DNA from: Pseudomonas mohnii
GTDB taxonomy: Bacteria > Pseudomonadota > Gammaproteobacteria > Pseudomonadales > Pseudomonadaceae
Assembly (NCBI RefSeq): GCF_900105115.1
Contig: NZ_FNRV01000001.1
Coordinates: 1,550,001-1,614,000, forward strand
Length of the DNA: 64,000 bases
Reading direction: 5' to 3'
This document shows positions 16,723 to 25,440 of this stretch, piece after piece; positions within the stretch are counted from its first letter, which is position 1, and every line of letters starts with the position of its first letter. The notes under the pieces were generated by a model. It was not told where the DNA came from, ran no database searches, and saw only the letters and a list, made by a program, of their open reading frames with translations. A program made the position numbers and the translations under genes.

Positions 16723-18885
16723 TCAAGCAGTACTCTGCCGGGAGTTATTGCTCACCTCGAACAGCCCCACCAGTTTTTGCAACTTGTTGGCGTCAAGCCT
16801 TACCGTTTCTGCACTGGTCTGCAGCACGACCACCGTCTGGCGCATCTCTGCGGAAGACTGATCGACCTGTTTGATTGTTTTTCCATAATCAAGGCTGCGC
16901 TCATTAAGCTGCTGAATGATGCTGAACATGCTTTCCACTGCCTGATGCAGTTGCACATTTTCCGAGGATGCCTCTTCGGCCAGGCGCAAGCTGTTGTCAA
17001 CATCCTTGACTCCGTTCTCCATAAAACCCACGGCTTTTTGCGTTTCATTTTGCAGGCCTTCGACCATCTGCCGGATGTCGTCAGCGGCGCGGGATGTTCG
17101 TGTGGCCAAGGTTCTGACTTCATCGGCTACCACCGCGAAACCACGACCATGTTCGCCGGCGCGGGCGGCCTCAATGGCGGCGTTCAGCGCCAGCAGATTG
17201 GTCTGATTGGTGATGTCGCTGATCAGGCTGGTGATATTGCCGATTTGTGCCATCCGGCTGTCAAGCAACTGCACACTCGAAGAGGACCGCTCCACGACGT
17301 CGCGAATTGATTGGGTTCCCACCTGTACCGCGAGAAATTGCTCGCGCGCCCGGCTGACCACTTCATCCATCGCTTGCTTCATTTGTTCGGCACTGGCCGA
17401 GGCTTGCTGGATCTCGCCCAACTGCTCTTCGACAATGATCATCATGTGATGCACCGCCTCTGCGACTTCGCTGGAGGTGAGACTGGCATCTTGGCTGCGA
17501 CCGAGCATCAATTGGTTGGTCTTGCCGACGCTATGGCTGGCCTTGATCACCTGCCCGACAACCGCATCCAGATGGTCGATAAAACTGTTGATCCAACGGC
17601 CCATATCTCCGGTTTCATCGTTGGCCATACGCGTGGTATCAAGTCGCTGACGCAGATTGCCCTCGCCTTCAGCGATAGTCCTGATCACACCGGTCATTTC
17701 GTTTAGCCGCGCAGCCAACCGCTTCGGGCCAAAAATGCTGAACAAGACCGCAGCCGCCAGCATGCTCAATGTCTCGCAAACATCGATCAGGCTCTGCTCC
17801 AGACCACTGTAGTGCTGGACCAGGAAATTGCAGGCGAACAAGCCAACCATGGTTGCCAGGTAAGGTTTCATCAACCCGTAACTCAGCGAACGCCGTCGAT
17901 AGACTTCCTCCAAATCCGCTTCGCACATCATGCCCCAGCGGTCAGGCGAACCGGGCAGCTGGAACGTAACGCCCTTGCCGACCACCGGAATGTGCCGGTA
18001 GTCCGAATAACCTGGATAGGTGACAAACAGATTGGAACCGGTTCGAATCGTTTCCCGCACACCAGGGTGTAGTTGCTGGGTCGCCGGGTCGGTGAAGCGC
18101 AGTTCGAGTTCAGTGTGGCGCTGCACCTGCACGGTCTTCCAGGGAGTCCGTACGCCAGTCTTGAGGTTATCACCGTGGGTGAACGTGCCGTCCTCGAAGC
18201 GTGAGCGGGACAGTGCAACTCCAGGCTGGATCACCGGATCGAATCGAGACTGAACCATGAACAGGTAGTTATCCCCCGACTCGGCAAAAATATGCCCGGC
18301 TTCGCGTTGGATCAGGTCGCCCAAGACATCATTTGGCACGCGCCCGCAGAGACAGCCAAGTACCTTACCGCCAGCCTTCAAGGGCTGGTAGAACATCAGC
18401 GTGACCTCATCGTGAAAGCGCGAGGATGAGGGGCCAATCTGCAAGGTCAGGGGATCACTGTAGGGGCCATGGAGAAACGGCGCTTTCAAACCTTCGGCCA
18501 GTGCTTTGGCGTTGCAGAGGCCGCTTTTGCTATGACCACTCCAGGTCGAGACGATGACTGCGCCCTCTGTATCGACGACAAAGAGTTCGGAAAAATCCTC
18601 GGCCTGACCTAGCTTGTCCAGCAGCGGATGATTGTCGAGATTGGAAAAGTCGCGGCTAAGGGTTGTCGCCAGTTCGGACAAGTGCTCCCACTGCTCCCGA
18701 GTCCAATTGTGCAGCAATTTGACTCGGGTTTCGGCGATAGCCTCGAATGTCTGCTCCATCACCGGGTAGACAGGCCGATTGAGTCGGCAGGACCAGCCCA
18801 TCGCCAGTTTTCCGGTCTTGCCAAACCAGGGTAACCAGCGCTTTTCGGCCGAGGATAACTGCATAGAGTTGCTTGATAGCGACAT
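16723..18885 (-). CDS. Methyl-accepting chemotaxis protein, Cache-like sensor
   Basis: 720 residues. The C-terminal half is a standard MCP signalling domain with the hairpin-tip region [24 protein letters not shown] near residue 550. A HAMP-like linker ([15 protein letters not shown]) follows about residue 395. The N-terminal 330 residues resemble a Cache/PDC sensor ([16 protein letters not shown] near 110). Unusually, no membrane helix precedes the sensor; the only hydrophobic segments are two close together at about 338-356 and 370-386. GGGGAAG lies before the ATG. The ligand is unknown. Confidence 0.87.
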   Translation of the reverse strand: MSLSSNSMQLSSAEKRWLPWFGKTGKLAMGWSCRLNRPVYPVMEQTFEAIAETRVKLLHNWTREQWEHLSELATTLSRDFSNLDNHPLLDKLGQAEDFSELFVVDTEGAVIVSTWSGHSKSGLCNAKALAEGLKAPFLHGPYSDPLTLQIGPSSSRFHDEVTLMFYQPLKAGGKVLGCLCGRVPNDVLGDLIQREAGHIFAESGDNYLFMVQSRFDPVIQPGVALSRSRFEDGTFTHGDNLKTGVRTPWKTVQVQRHTELELRFTDPATQQLHPGVRETIRTGSNLFVTYPGYSDYRHIPVVGKGVTFQLPGSPDRWGMMCEADLEEVYRRRSLSYGLMKPYLATMVGLFACNFLVQHYSGLEQSLIDVCETLSMLAAAVLFSIFGPKRLAARLNEMTGVIRTIAEGEGNLRQRLDTTRMANDETGDMGRWINSFIDHLDAVVGQVIKASHSVGKTNQLMLGRSQDASLTSSEVAEAVHHMMIIVEEQLGEIQQASASAEQMKQAMDEVVSRAREQFLAVQVGTQSIRDVVERSSSSVQLLDSRMAQIGNITSLISDITNQTNLLALNAAIEAARAGEHGRGFAVVADEVRTLATRTSRAADDIRQMVEGLQNETQKAVGFMENGVKDVDNSLRLAEEASSENVQLHQAVESMFSIIQQLNERSLDYGKTIKQVDQSSAEMRQTVVVLQTSAETVRLDANKLQKLVGLFEVSNNSRQSTA

Positions 18886-19137
18886 TCACTTCCCCAAGGG
18901 CGACATACAAGTACTAAACTTGCAGGCAATTACCACGCCAATTCGAAAGCTTGCTATCTATCGCTGACGCTCAAGCGCTCATAAATCAATGTTGGATTAC
19001 GCGGAATCCGCCACATTGAAGGATGCCCGCGCTGGGTAGCGCTCAGAGGGGTAGAAGGTCGTTGCTAGCTATCCGAATGAAACATTCGTGAATCAAATAG
19101 GTGCACGATGCAATAGGTGCCCACTAACAGGGACGCA
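18886..19137. other. Gene-poor region upstream of the chemoreceptor
   Basis: No supported gene. Composition is more AT-rich than the surroundings. It must contain the chemoreceptor promoter on the minus strand, but no clear -35/-10 pair stands out. Confidence 0.4.
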
Positions 19138-19314
19138 TACGACTACCCACATCCGCCGTCAGGTCGAGCAATGGGTCGCCAACGGCACCCAGGTCGGCAA
19201 GGCTCGCATACCCCGTTGATCCACGAAGAGCGGATCATCGGCGACTGGGAGATCAACGGCACCGAACCACCCTATATCTGGCTGATCGGAGATGGCAGCA
19301 AGCAGACCGCCTGA
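19138..19314 (+). pseudogene. Frameshifted gene remnant, function unknown
   Basis: Two adjoining frames look coding. 19142-19219 reads TTHIRRQVEQWVANGTQVGK and on to a TGA. In the next frame 19211-19314 reads LIHEERIIGDWEINGTEPPY and continues to a natural stop, with Pseudomonas-like codons in both. A one-base shift near 19210-19220 would join them into one C-terminal fragment. No upstream start region is left, and a terminator-like hairpin follows. I do not recognise the parent gene. Confidence 0.4.
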
Positions 19315-19335
19315 AAATCTGATATCCCCTTTAGG

Positions 19336-19360
19336 AAGGCCAGCATTCGCGCTGGCTTTC
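19336..19360 (+). terminator. Terminator-like hairpin after the gene remnant
   Basis: GCCAGC/GCTGGC with a 6-nt loop followed by TTTC. It is short with a weak T-tract, but correctly placed 22 bp after the remnant's stop codon. Confidence 0.5.
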
Positions 19361-19839
19361 GTCTATTGCGCGCCACACTAAACCGACTGTCGGTCCAGCA
19401 ACAGAACTTCATCAACACTGTCACTGGACAGACACTTTAGCTTAACCATGTCGATTTAATTTCTTTTAAAAACAGCAAGTTAGCAACTGGCACAAAGCCT
19501 GCACCCAGGCCTTGTACTGCCCTGCAGACCGGATGTACGGACGTGGCGGAGCAACAATCCCAGGTTTCGTTAGAGCGAGCCTGCAAATGGCTTGGAACTG
19601 TTAGTGTTGCCGCTGACCGAAAACGGCCCCAGTAAAGGCGGTTTTGCCGAGTGAAAAACTGAGCTAGGTGCTCAATGAGTCCTGCTCACTTTTTGAGCAG
19701 GAGAACACAGGGCAATCAGCATGGAAATGCTGGGAAACATCAGCAAAAAATGGACAATACCAACTCGGAGCCGGGTATCGGTTAATCGAAGGGCTGTTGA
19801 CACAAAATCCGGGACACTTAAAGGAGATCGATAACAATC
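19361..19839. other. Long leader region of the homocysteine synthase gene
   Basis: About 480 bp without a supported gene. It contains a degenerate REP half (gagcgagcctgc at about 19573) and a hairpin CCTGCTCA/TGAGCAGG near 19680-19701. AAAGGAGAT lies 12 nt before the ATG of the next gene. I see no recognisable SAM-type riboswitch, but cannot fold the region here. Confidence 0.4.
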
Positions 19840-21117
19840 ATGAAAGACGCAACCATAGCGCTGCACCACGGCTTCAAGTCGGACCCGACCACAAAGGCCG
19901 TCGCCGTGCCGATCTATCAGAACGTCGCCTTCGAATTCGATAACGCCCAGCACGGCGCCGACCTGTTCAACCTGGACGTGCCCGGCAATATCTACACGCG
20001 GATCATGAACCCCACCAACGATGTGCTGGAGCAACGCATTGCCGCCCTCGAAGGCGGTGTGGCGGCCCTGGCCGTCTCGGCTGGCAGTGCCGCAATTCAC
20101 TATGCGATCCAGACCCTGACCCGCGCCGGTGACAATATCGTCACCACCCCGCAACTCTATGGTGGTACGTATACCCTGTTCGCTCACCTTCTGCCGAGCT
20201 TTGGCGTGGATGTTCGTTTTGCCCGAAACGACACCGCCGAGGCCATCGCAGAACTGATCGACGACAACACCAAGTTGGTGTACTGCGAAAGCATCGGCAA
20301 CCCGGCGGGCAATATCATCGACCTGGAAGCACTCGCCGATGTCGCTCACGCCCGTGGTGTGCCACTGATGGTTGACAACACCGTGGCTACGCCGATCCTG
20401 TGCAAGCCGATCCAGTTCGGTGCCGACATTGTCGTGCACTCGGTGACCAAATATGTCGGCGGCCACGGCAATTCCCTGGGTGGTGTGATCGTCGACAGTG
20501 GCACCTTCCCCTGGAGCCAATACCCGGAGAAATTTCCCGGTCTCAACCAACCCGAACCGGCGTATCACGGCGTGGTGTACACCGAGAAATTCGGCCCCGC
20601 CGCCTTCATCGCGCGCGCCCGCACTGTGCCACTGCGCAACACTGGAGCGGCGCTGGCACCGATGAACGCGTTCCTGCTACTGCAAGGCTTGGAAACCCTG
20701 GCACTGCGCATGGAACGACACACCGAAAACGCCTTGAAGGTTGCGCAATTCCTGCAAGGTCACGCTGAGGTTGAATGGGTCAGTTACGCCGGCCTGCCGG
20801 ACCATCCACACCACGCACTGGCGCAGAAATACATGCAGGGAAAACCATCGGCGATCCTGTCGTTTGGCTTGAAGGGCGGCTATGAAGCCGGTGTCCGTTT
20901 CTACGACGCTCTGCACATTTTCAAACGCCTGGTGAACATCGGTGACGCGAAGTCTCTGGCCTGCCATCCGGCCTCTACTACCCATCGGCAGATGAACGAA
21001 CAGGAACAAGCGAAGGCCGGGGTGAAGCCAGAAATGATTCGTCTTTCGGTAGGCATTGAGGCGATTGAAGACCTGATAGACGATTTGCAGCAAGCGCTGG
21101 ATTCAACTCATCTCTAA
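19840..21117 (+). CDS. metY: O-acetylhomoserine/O-succinylhomoserine sulfhydrylase (homocysteine synthase)
   Basis: 425 residues. A PLP enzyme of the Cys/Met-metabolism family that makes homocysteine from an acylhomoserine and sulfide. The PLP lysine is in HSVTKYVGGHG (around residue 208), VDNTVATPILCKPI precedes it, and SAGSAAIHYAIQTLTRAGDNI binds the cofactor phosphate. The insertion-rich sequence YPEKFPGLNQPEPAYHGV and the length above 420 mark the MetY branch rather than MetZ or MetB (about 390-400). It stands alone with a long leader. Confidence 0.9.
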   Translation: MKDATIALHHGFKSDPTTKAVAVPIYQNVAFEFDNAQHGADLFNLDVPGNIYTRIMNPTNDVLEQRIAALEGGVAALAVSAGSAAIHYAIQTLTRAGDNIVTTPQLYGGTYTLFAHLLPSFGVDVRFARNDTAEAIAELIDDNTKLVYCESIGNPAGNIIDLEALADVAHARGVPLMVDNTVATPILCKPIQFGADIVVHSVTKYVGGHGNSLGGVIVDSGTFPWSQYPEKFPGLNQPEPAYHGVVYTEKFGPAAFIARARTVPLRNTGAALAPMNAFLLLQGLETLALRMERHTENALKVAQFLQGHAEVEWVSYAGLPDHPHHALAQKYMQGKPSAILSFGLKGGYEAGVRFYDALHIFKRLVNIGDAKSLACHPASTTHRQMNEQEQAKAGVKPEMIRLSVGIEAIEDLIDDLQQALDSTHL

Positions 21118-21634
21118 GGGCAAGTAGCATGCAGGCTGCAGGGATGTCGGCTTGGATTTGCCCAGACCAAAAGGATGATGGACTCACCCTGCAGAACTGG
21201 GTGCTTTGATGCATGTCCGAAAACTCCACGCCACTGGGGCGTGGAGTTGGAGGGTAACAAGACTTCATTACTTGTCGTTTTCATCTGCGCTTCTGGCATC
21301 GCCAAGGAAGGGTGATTGATAATCTTCCTCTGACCGCGGACCTGCAATCGACTATAAAAAGTCGCCTCTCCTTAAACTTATTAATACAACCCCTAACAAA
21401 CCAAACATTACTAACCCGTAGTTTTTTCAATCGTTTTAGGCGACACCACAGACGTCTTAGATTTCATCTTGATAGGGTTTCGTCTTATTAATTTCAATAA
21501 TTAATGCCGTACCGTTACATCTTCTGGAGACCTGTGTATTCCTTGATGTTATTTTTTATTGAGCACTGAAGACCCGAATCGATACTAGGCTCCATCAACC
21601 AAGGCAATCTCGCCTCGGGACTTTGGAGATCGAT
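21118..21634. other. Intergenic region, AT-rich, with one strong hairpin
   Basis: No supported gene in 517 bp. A hairpin with an 11-bp perfect stem (AACTCCACGCC/GGCGTGGAGTT, 21222-21248) lies 105 bp after metY without a T-tract. The second half (21350-21560) is strongly AT-rich and should hold the promoter of the SDR gene. Confidence 0.45.
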
Positions 21635-22381
21635 ATGACTACTCAGAACCTCAGCGGCAAAGTGGCTTTGATTCAAGGCGGTTCCCGTGGCATTGGCGCA
21701 GCCATCGTCAAACGACTGGCCGCTGAAGGCGCGACCGTCGCCTTTACCTATGTCAGCTCCACGGCCAAGGCCGAAGCGTTGCAGAACAGCATCATCGCTG
21801 ACGGCGGCAAAGCCCTGGCCATCAAGGCTGACAGCGCCGACGCCGATGCCATTCGTGGCGCCGTGACCGCCACGGTCGACGCCTTCGGACAGCTGGATAT
21901 CCTGGTCAACAACGCTGGCGTGCTGGCCGTGGCGCCACTGGAGGATTTCAAACTCGAAGACTTCGACCAGACCCTGGCCATCAACGTGCGCAGCGTGTTC
22001 ATCGCCACTCAGGCCGCCGCCCGGCACATGACCGCTGGCGGTCGGATCATCAACATCGGCAGCACCAATGCCGACCGCATGCCCTTTGCCGGTGGTGGCC
22101 CATACGCCATGAGCAAGTCGGCACTGGTCGGCCTGACCAAGGGCCTGGCCCGCGACCTTGGCCCGAAAGGCATCACCATCAACAACGTGCAACCGGGGCC
22201 GGTCGACACGGACATGAACCCGGCCGACGGTGACTTCGCCGACAGCCTGATTCCATTGATGGCCGTCGGCCGATATGGCAAAGCCGAAGAGATTGCCAGT
22301 TTCGTCGCCTACCTCGCCGGCCCCGAGGCGGGCTACATCACCGGTGCGAGCCTGACCATCGATGGTGGCTTCGGCGCCTGA
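21635..22381 (+). CDS. SDR-family oxidoreductase
   Basis: 248 residues, classical short-chain dehydrogenase. The cofactor motif appears as GGSRGIGAAIV (residues about 14-24), NNAG follows at about 87, a serine in INIGSTNADR and the YAMSK pair (Y and K) form the active site, and the C-terminus ends in TGASLTIDGGFGA. An R after the glycine motif suggests NADPH preference (inference). The start at MTTQNLSGK has GGAG 7 nt upstream. It resembles FabG-like enzymes but is monocistronic and its substrate is unknown. Confidence 0.88.
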   Translation: MTTQNLSGKVALIQGGSRGIGAAIVKRLAAEGATVAFTYVSSTAKAEALQNSIIADGGKALAIKADSADADAIRGAVTATVDAFGQLDILVNNAGVLAVAPLEDFKLEDFDQTLAINVRSVFIATQAAARHMTAGGRIINIGSTNADRMPFAGGGPYAMSKSALVGLTKGLARDLGPKGITINNVQPGPVDTDMNPADGDFADSLIPLMAVGRYGKAEEIASFVAYLAGPEAGYITGASLTIDGGFGA

Positions 22382-22400
22382 TGCGTTAGACGTCAATCAA

Positions 22401-22422
22401 ATGTGGGAGCTTGCTCCCACAT
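22401..22422. repeat. Short REP-like palindrome
   Basis: ATGTGGGAGC/GCTCCCACAT with a TT loop, between the convergent SDR and HAD genes. It may serve as a 3'-end hairpin for both. Confidence 0.7.
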
Positions 22423-22431
22423 TGTCCGTTG

Positions 22432-23127
22432 TCAGGCCCATTCGAGCGCCGGCAAACCACAAGCACTTGGCTTGAACGCTTTCAACGTACGAAGAATGCC
22501 ATCGGCGTGTGCGTATTTTTCGTCAGCCATTGCCGCATCGGGAATCGCAATCGCCGTCATCCCCGCCGCTTTCGCCGCCGTGACACCGAAGGGTGAATCT
22601 TCGAACACCAGGCAATCCTGCGGGGCGACCCCCAGGCGTCGGGCTGCGGTGAGAAAAATATCCGGCGCCGGTTTGGCTGCGCCGACTTCCGGGTCATCGG
22701 CCGTGACGATGATGTCGAACAGCGCGAACCAGTCGCGGTGCAAGGTGGTTTTCTGGCCGAACGACTGGCTCGAAGAGCTGGTGCCCACCGCAATGGGGAT
22801 GTTGTTGGCCTTCAGATGCCGCACCAGTTCCTGTGCGCCAGGCATGGCTTGAGCCGTCGGAAAACGCTCGCGCATGAGCGGTTCGCGGATCACCAGAAAC
22901 TCTTCGGCACTGATGGGCAGATCCAGCGCCTCGACCACATAGCGCGCCAGATCACCCGCGCCACGACCGATGATGTTTTGCTTGATGCTCCAGTCGAACG
23001 TCCGCCCATAGCGCCCGGCAATGATAGACGTGACCTCGGTGTAGATGCCCTCGGTGTCCAGCAGCAAGCCGTCCATATCGAATATCACAGCCTTGATCGG
23101 GCCGAACTCATCCAGCGCTGCACTCAT
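22432..23127 (-). CDS. HAD-IA family hydrolase (sugar-phosphatase-like)
   Basis: 231 residues. HAD motifs in order: FDMDGLLLDTE (nucleophile D18), VGTSSSSQSF (motif II), KPAPDIFL (motif III lysine) and VFEDSPFGVTAAKAAGM (motif IV). The cap domain lies at about residues 28-95. This pattern is typical of the subfamily including beta-phosphoglucomutase and 2-deoxyglucose-6-phosphate or pseudouridine-5'-phosphate phosphatases. The substrate cannot be assigned. Confidence 0.88.
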   Translation of the reverse strand: MSAALDEFGPIKAVIFDMDGLLLDTEGIYTEVTSIIAGRYGRTFDWSIKQNIIGRGAGDLARYVVEALDLPISAEEFLVIREPLMRERFPTAQAMPGAQELVRHLKANNIPIAVGTSSSSQSFGQKTTLHRDWFALFDIIVTADDPEVGAAKPAPDIFLTAARRLGVAPQDCLVFEDSPFGVTAAKAAGMTAIAIPDAAMADEKYAHADGILRTLKAFKPSACGLPALEWA

Positions 23128-23265
23128 CGCATCTGATCCGTTTTCAACGACATCCCAGGCGGCCGGTTGCGACCGCCTCGGTGACTGATTAAAGGTTTCA
23201 GCAGCATAGCGAGCGCAGCTGGCTCAGGGCAACGGGCAAAACTCGAAGGGTGTATCGACCGTACG

Positions 23266-23478
23266 TCAGCTCGGTTCGCCGGACAAATCATTCCCGGCAA
23301 TGTCCGGATCCTTCGGGTCTGCCTCGACGTCAGTGTTTTTCATATCGTCGTCGGGCACCTGCTCGACACCCGCGTCATCATCAGGAGGTCGTTGATCGCG
23401 CCCGAGGGAGTCGGTGGGCGAAGGCAGTGGATACTCCGGGGTGTCGTCGGTGTCGGGAACATTCGGATCAGCATTCAT
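23266..23478 (-). CDS. Small acidic, probably disordered protein
   Basis: 70 residues, very rich in D, E and P (for example PDDDAGVEQVPDDD), with no hydrophobic core and no cysteine. AGAGGTG lies before the ATG. A second protein of similar style follows 68 bp upstream on the same strand, which supports both being real. Function unknown; I recognise no family. Confidence 0.6.
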   Translation of the reverse strand: MNADPNVPDTDDTPEYPLPSPTDSLGRDQRPPDDDAGVEQVPDDDMKNTDVEADPKDPDIAGNDLSGEPS

Positions 23479-23546
23479 GTTGCACCTCTAAGGGGCCAGC
23501 AATGCGGGCCCTGACGCTTGAAAGCATGGGTAATCGCAACGCCTGG

Positions 23547-23729
23547 TCAATCCTGGTCGTCGTCCTCATCTTCAAATTCGGTGTTACCCACGTCGCCCGC
23601 GTCATCGGAATCATTGAGCGGCACCGTGGCATCATCCATCAGAGAACCCGGATCTTCATTACCGGGATCATTGATGAACGGCAGTCCACTCGGGCCCTTT
23701 TCTTCCTTGCCTTCGGTTTCCGGAGTCAT
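23547..23729 (-). CDS. Small acidic, probably disordered protein
   Basis: 60 residues, rich in D, E, G and P (ends FEDEDDDQD), and likely unstructured. A GAGG ribosome site lies in a leader (gtcatggcatgcctcg) that recurs word for word in front of the glycine-zipper gene upstream (24315-24330). Function unknown. Confidence 0.6.
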   Translation of the reverse strand: MTPETEGKEEKGPSGLPFINDPGNEDPGSLMDDATVPLNDSDDAGDVGNTEFEDEDDDQD

Positions 23730-23812
23730 GGCATGCCTCGCATTGTTCTGGGGGTGTATGACGTTCGAGGCAACCCTCGGTCAAACGTTCCAGCGCCCTG
23801 CTGACGGAAACG

Positions 23813-23839
23813 AAAAACCCGGCGCCTGGCCGGGTTTTG
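23813..23839. terminator. Terminator after the first glycine-zipper gene
   Basis: AAAACCCGG/CCGGGTTTT hairpin around GCGCCTGG, with A and T runs on both sides, so it can work in either direction. It lies 20 bp after the stop of the minus-strand gene. Confidence 0.75.
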
Positions 23840-23858
23840 GGTGAACTGCGACACCGCG

Positions 23859-24287
23859 TCAGTGATGTTTATTTCTGTGTTTATTCTTGTGTTTATGACC
23901 GCCACCGGAATGGGAGCTGCCGTTATCGCTTCCCAGATTGTTACCGACCGCACCGCCGGCGGCACCGCCCAGACCAGCACCGATGGTGGAGCCGGTAGAG
24001 CCGCCGAGGCTGTTACCGATCACCGAGCCACCCGCGGAGCCCAGCCCACCGCCCACCGCGGCTTCTGTGCGACTGCCCTTGGGTGCGCCGACCGCACTAC
24101 CTGCGGCACCCCCTACACCGGCACCGATCGCGGCACCCGTGCTGCCACCCATCTGCCCACCGACCACGTTCCCCAGCGCACCGCCAAGCCCGCCGCCGAC
24201 CGCTGCCGTACCGTCACCGGCCGCCATCGCCAGCGGTGTGAGCAACAGGCCTAAAACCAATGCAGGCAACCTCAAACGGCCGGACAT
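23859..24287 (-). CDS. Glycine-zipper repeat envelope protein (paralogue 1)
   Basis: 142 residues. A signal peptide (LRLPALVLGLLLTPLAMA) is followed by GxxxG repeats over about 90 residues (GGGLGGALGNVVGG, GAAIGAGVGGAAGSAVG and so on) and a His/Lys-rich tail (HKHKNKHRNKHH). Glycine-zipper segments form membrane-associated helices in outer-membrane-lipoprotein-like proteins. The start MSGRLRLP matches the paralogue 140 bp upstream and has AAGGA; a longer start at 24320 with its own GAGG cannot be excluded. The basic tail might bind metal or DNA (inference). Confidence 0.75.
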   Translation of the reverse strand: MSGRLRLPALVLGLLLTPLAMAAGDGTAAVGGGLGGALGNVVGGQMGGSTGAAIGAGVGGAAGSAVGAPKGSRTEAAVGGGLGSAGGSVIGNSLGGSTGSTIGAGLGGAAGGAVGNNLGSDNGSSHSGGGHKHKNKHRNKHH

Positions 24288-24384
24288 CTTCACTTCCTTG
24301 CTTTTACTCATGGGGGTCATGGCATGCCTCGTATTCAATGGGCTTACCCCTTTGAGGCGACGTAGGGAAAATCGTTCATAAACG

Positions 24385-24413
24385 AAAAAGCCCGGCATCG
24401 AGCCGGGCTTTTT
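24385..24413. terminator. Terminator between the two glycine-zipper genes
   Basis: AAAAAGCCCGGC/GCCGGGCTTTTT with a short loop, a strong bidirectional intrinsic terminator 18 bp after the stop of paralogue 2. The two paralogues are therefore separate transcription units. Confidence 0.9.
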
Positions 24414-24430
24414 CAGTCAGCCGATCAGGA

Positions 24431-24799
24431 TCAGTGACGCTTGTGACCCTTGGCCAGGTTGCTGCCAACGCCGCCGCCCAATGCACCACCCAGACCTGCA
24501 CCGATAGTCGAACCGGTCTTGCCGCCCAGGCTGTTGCCGATCACCGAACCACCGGCCGCGCCAACGCCACCGCCAATGGCGGCGCTGGTGCGATGGCCTT
24601 TCTTGGCCGCAACGGCACTGCCCGCCGCGCCCGCTACGCCAGCACCGATCGCTGCGCCGGTGCTGCCACCCATGCTCTGGCCCACGACGTTACCCAAGGC
24701 GCCGCCCAAACCACCACCAACGGCAGCCGTGCCGTCGCCAGCCATTGCACCTTGAGCAACCAGAAGACCCAGAACCAAAGCAGGCAGAGTGAAACGCAT
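24431..24799 (-). CDS. Glycine-zipper repeat envelope protein (paralogue 2)
   Basis: 122 residues. Signal peptide FTLPALVLGLLVAQGAMA, then the same order of glycine-zipper repeats as the downstream paralogue (GGGLGGALGNVVGQ, AAIGAGVAGAAGSAV, IGNSLGGKTGSTIGAGLGG), ending in KGHKRH. The two are clearly tandem duplicates that have diverged mainly in loop and tail. A role in envelope stress or membrane association is plausible from the repeat type but unproven. Confidence 0.8.
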   Translation of the reverse strand: MRFTLPALVLGLLVAQGAMAGDGTAAVGGGLGGALGNVVGQSMGGSTGAAIGAGVAGAAGSAVAAKKGHRTSAAIGGGVGAAGGSVIGNSLGGKTGSTIGAGLGGALGGGVGSNLAKGHKRH

Positions 24800-24940
24800 G
24801 ACAAAAACCTCAAAAAAGGGTGTAAATCGAAAGGGGCGAGATTGAATGCTTTAGCGACGAAAAAGTCCAGACAGGCGTGCGCTCAACCTCGTTATTGGCG
24901 ACGGTTGGACAGCATTTATCGAAAAGGTTTTATGCCAGGC

Positions 24941-25022
24941 AAAAAAAAGCCCGCTGGGGAACGGGCAGGGTGTTGCTTTCTAACGGATGAGTTGAGCCTA
25001 CGTAAGGCGATGTGAAAACTTT
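24941..25022 (-). ncRNA. Candidate small RNA ending in a strong terminator
   Basis: On the minus strand TTGTTT (25058-25053) and AATTAT (25035-25030) are 17 bp apart. They are followed about 80 nt later by a stem GCCCGTT/AGCGGGC and eight T (24966-24941). The preceding gene already has its own terminator at 25071-25096, so this second terminator needs another transcript. There is no open frame of note in between. The promoter match is modest. Confidence 0.35.
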
Positions 25023-25070
25023 GTGAAAGATAATTCGCAGAAACAAACAGTTAAACAATCCGCCAGACAT

Positions 25071-25096
25071 AAAAAAACCCCGCTCGATGACGGGGT
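25071..25096 (-). terminator. Terminator of the Cys-x2-Cys small gene
   Basis: ACCCCG/CGGGGT stem with an 8-nt loop followed by seven T on the minus strand, 14 bp after the stop codon. Confidence 0.85.
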
Positions 25097-25110
25097 CTGC
25101 TGGCGGTTCA

Positions 25111-25299
25111 TTACTTCCTGACCGGTGCCGCTACCCTGGGTAAAAATTTGGCTTTCAACATTCGGCGCGCCCTGGATTTGATCTTGTCGACCTCGGTCTG
25201 GTCTTCACCGAAACTCGCAACATAGACCGTCTGTCCACACTGCACGCAATTGTTGATCGGAAACTCTGCCCCGTCGTCTTCAATGTACGGATCAGCCAT
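25111..25299 (-). CDS. Small protein with a CxxC pair
   Basis: 62 residues starting MADPYIEDDGAEF. NNCVQCGQTVYV holds the only cysteines, as a CxxC pair that might bind metal or be redox-active. The C-terminal third is basic (KIKSRARRMLKAKFLPR). The start is supported by a GGTGAAGAG stretch just upstream, and a good terminator follows. I do not recognise the family. Confidence 0.6.
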   Translation of the reverse strand: MADPYIEDDGAEFPINNCVQCGQTVYVASFGEDQTEVDKIKSRARRMLKAKFLPRVAAPVRK

Positions 25300-25440
25300 C
25301 TCTTCACCCCCTATCAAATGCGTGATCAATACCGGCAAGCCCTTTGCCTGAAAAATACCGATCACGAAGCCTTTGAGACTAGCCGGTCATTACTGGACTT
25401 GTTATTCAGCTTGCCGAGTGCCCGACGAATGGCCCACGCA

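Noticed and set aside
19361..19839. SAM or SAH riboswitch ahead of metY
   Set aside because: The leader is long enough, but I see no conserved core of either class by eye and the known SAH switch in Pseudomonas lies before ahcY.
19668..19943. Open frame in the metY leader
   Set aside because: It overlaps the start of metY in another frame, has no ribosome site and gives a non-protein-like translation.
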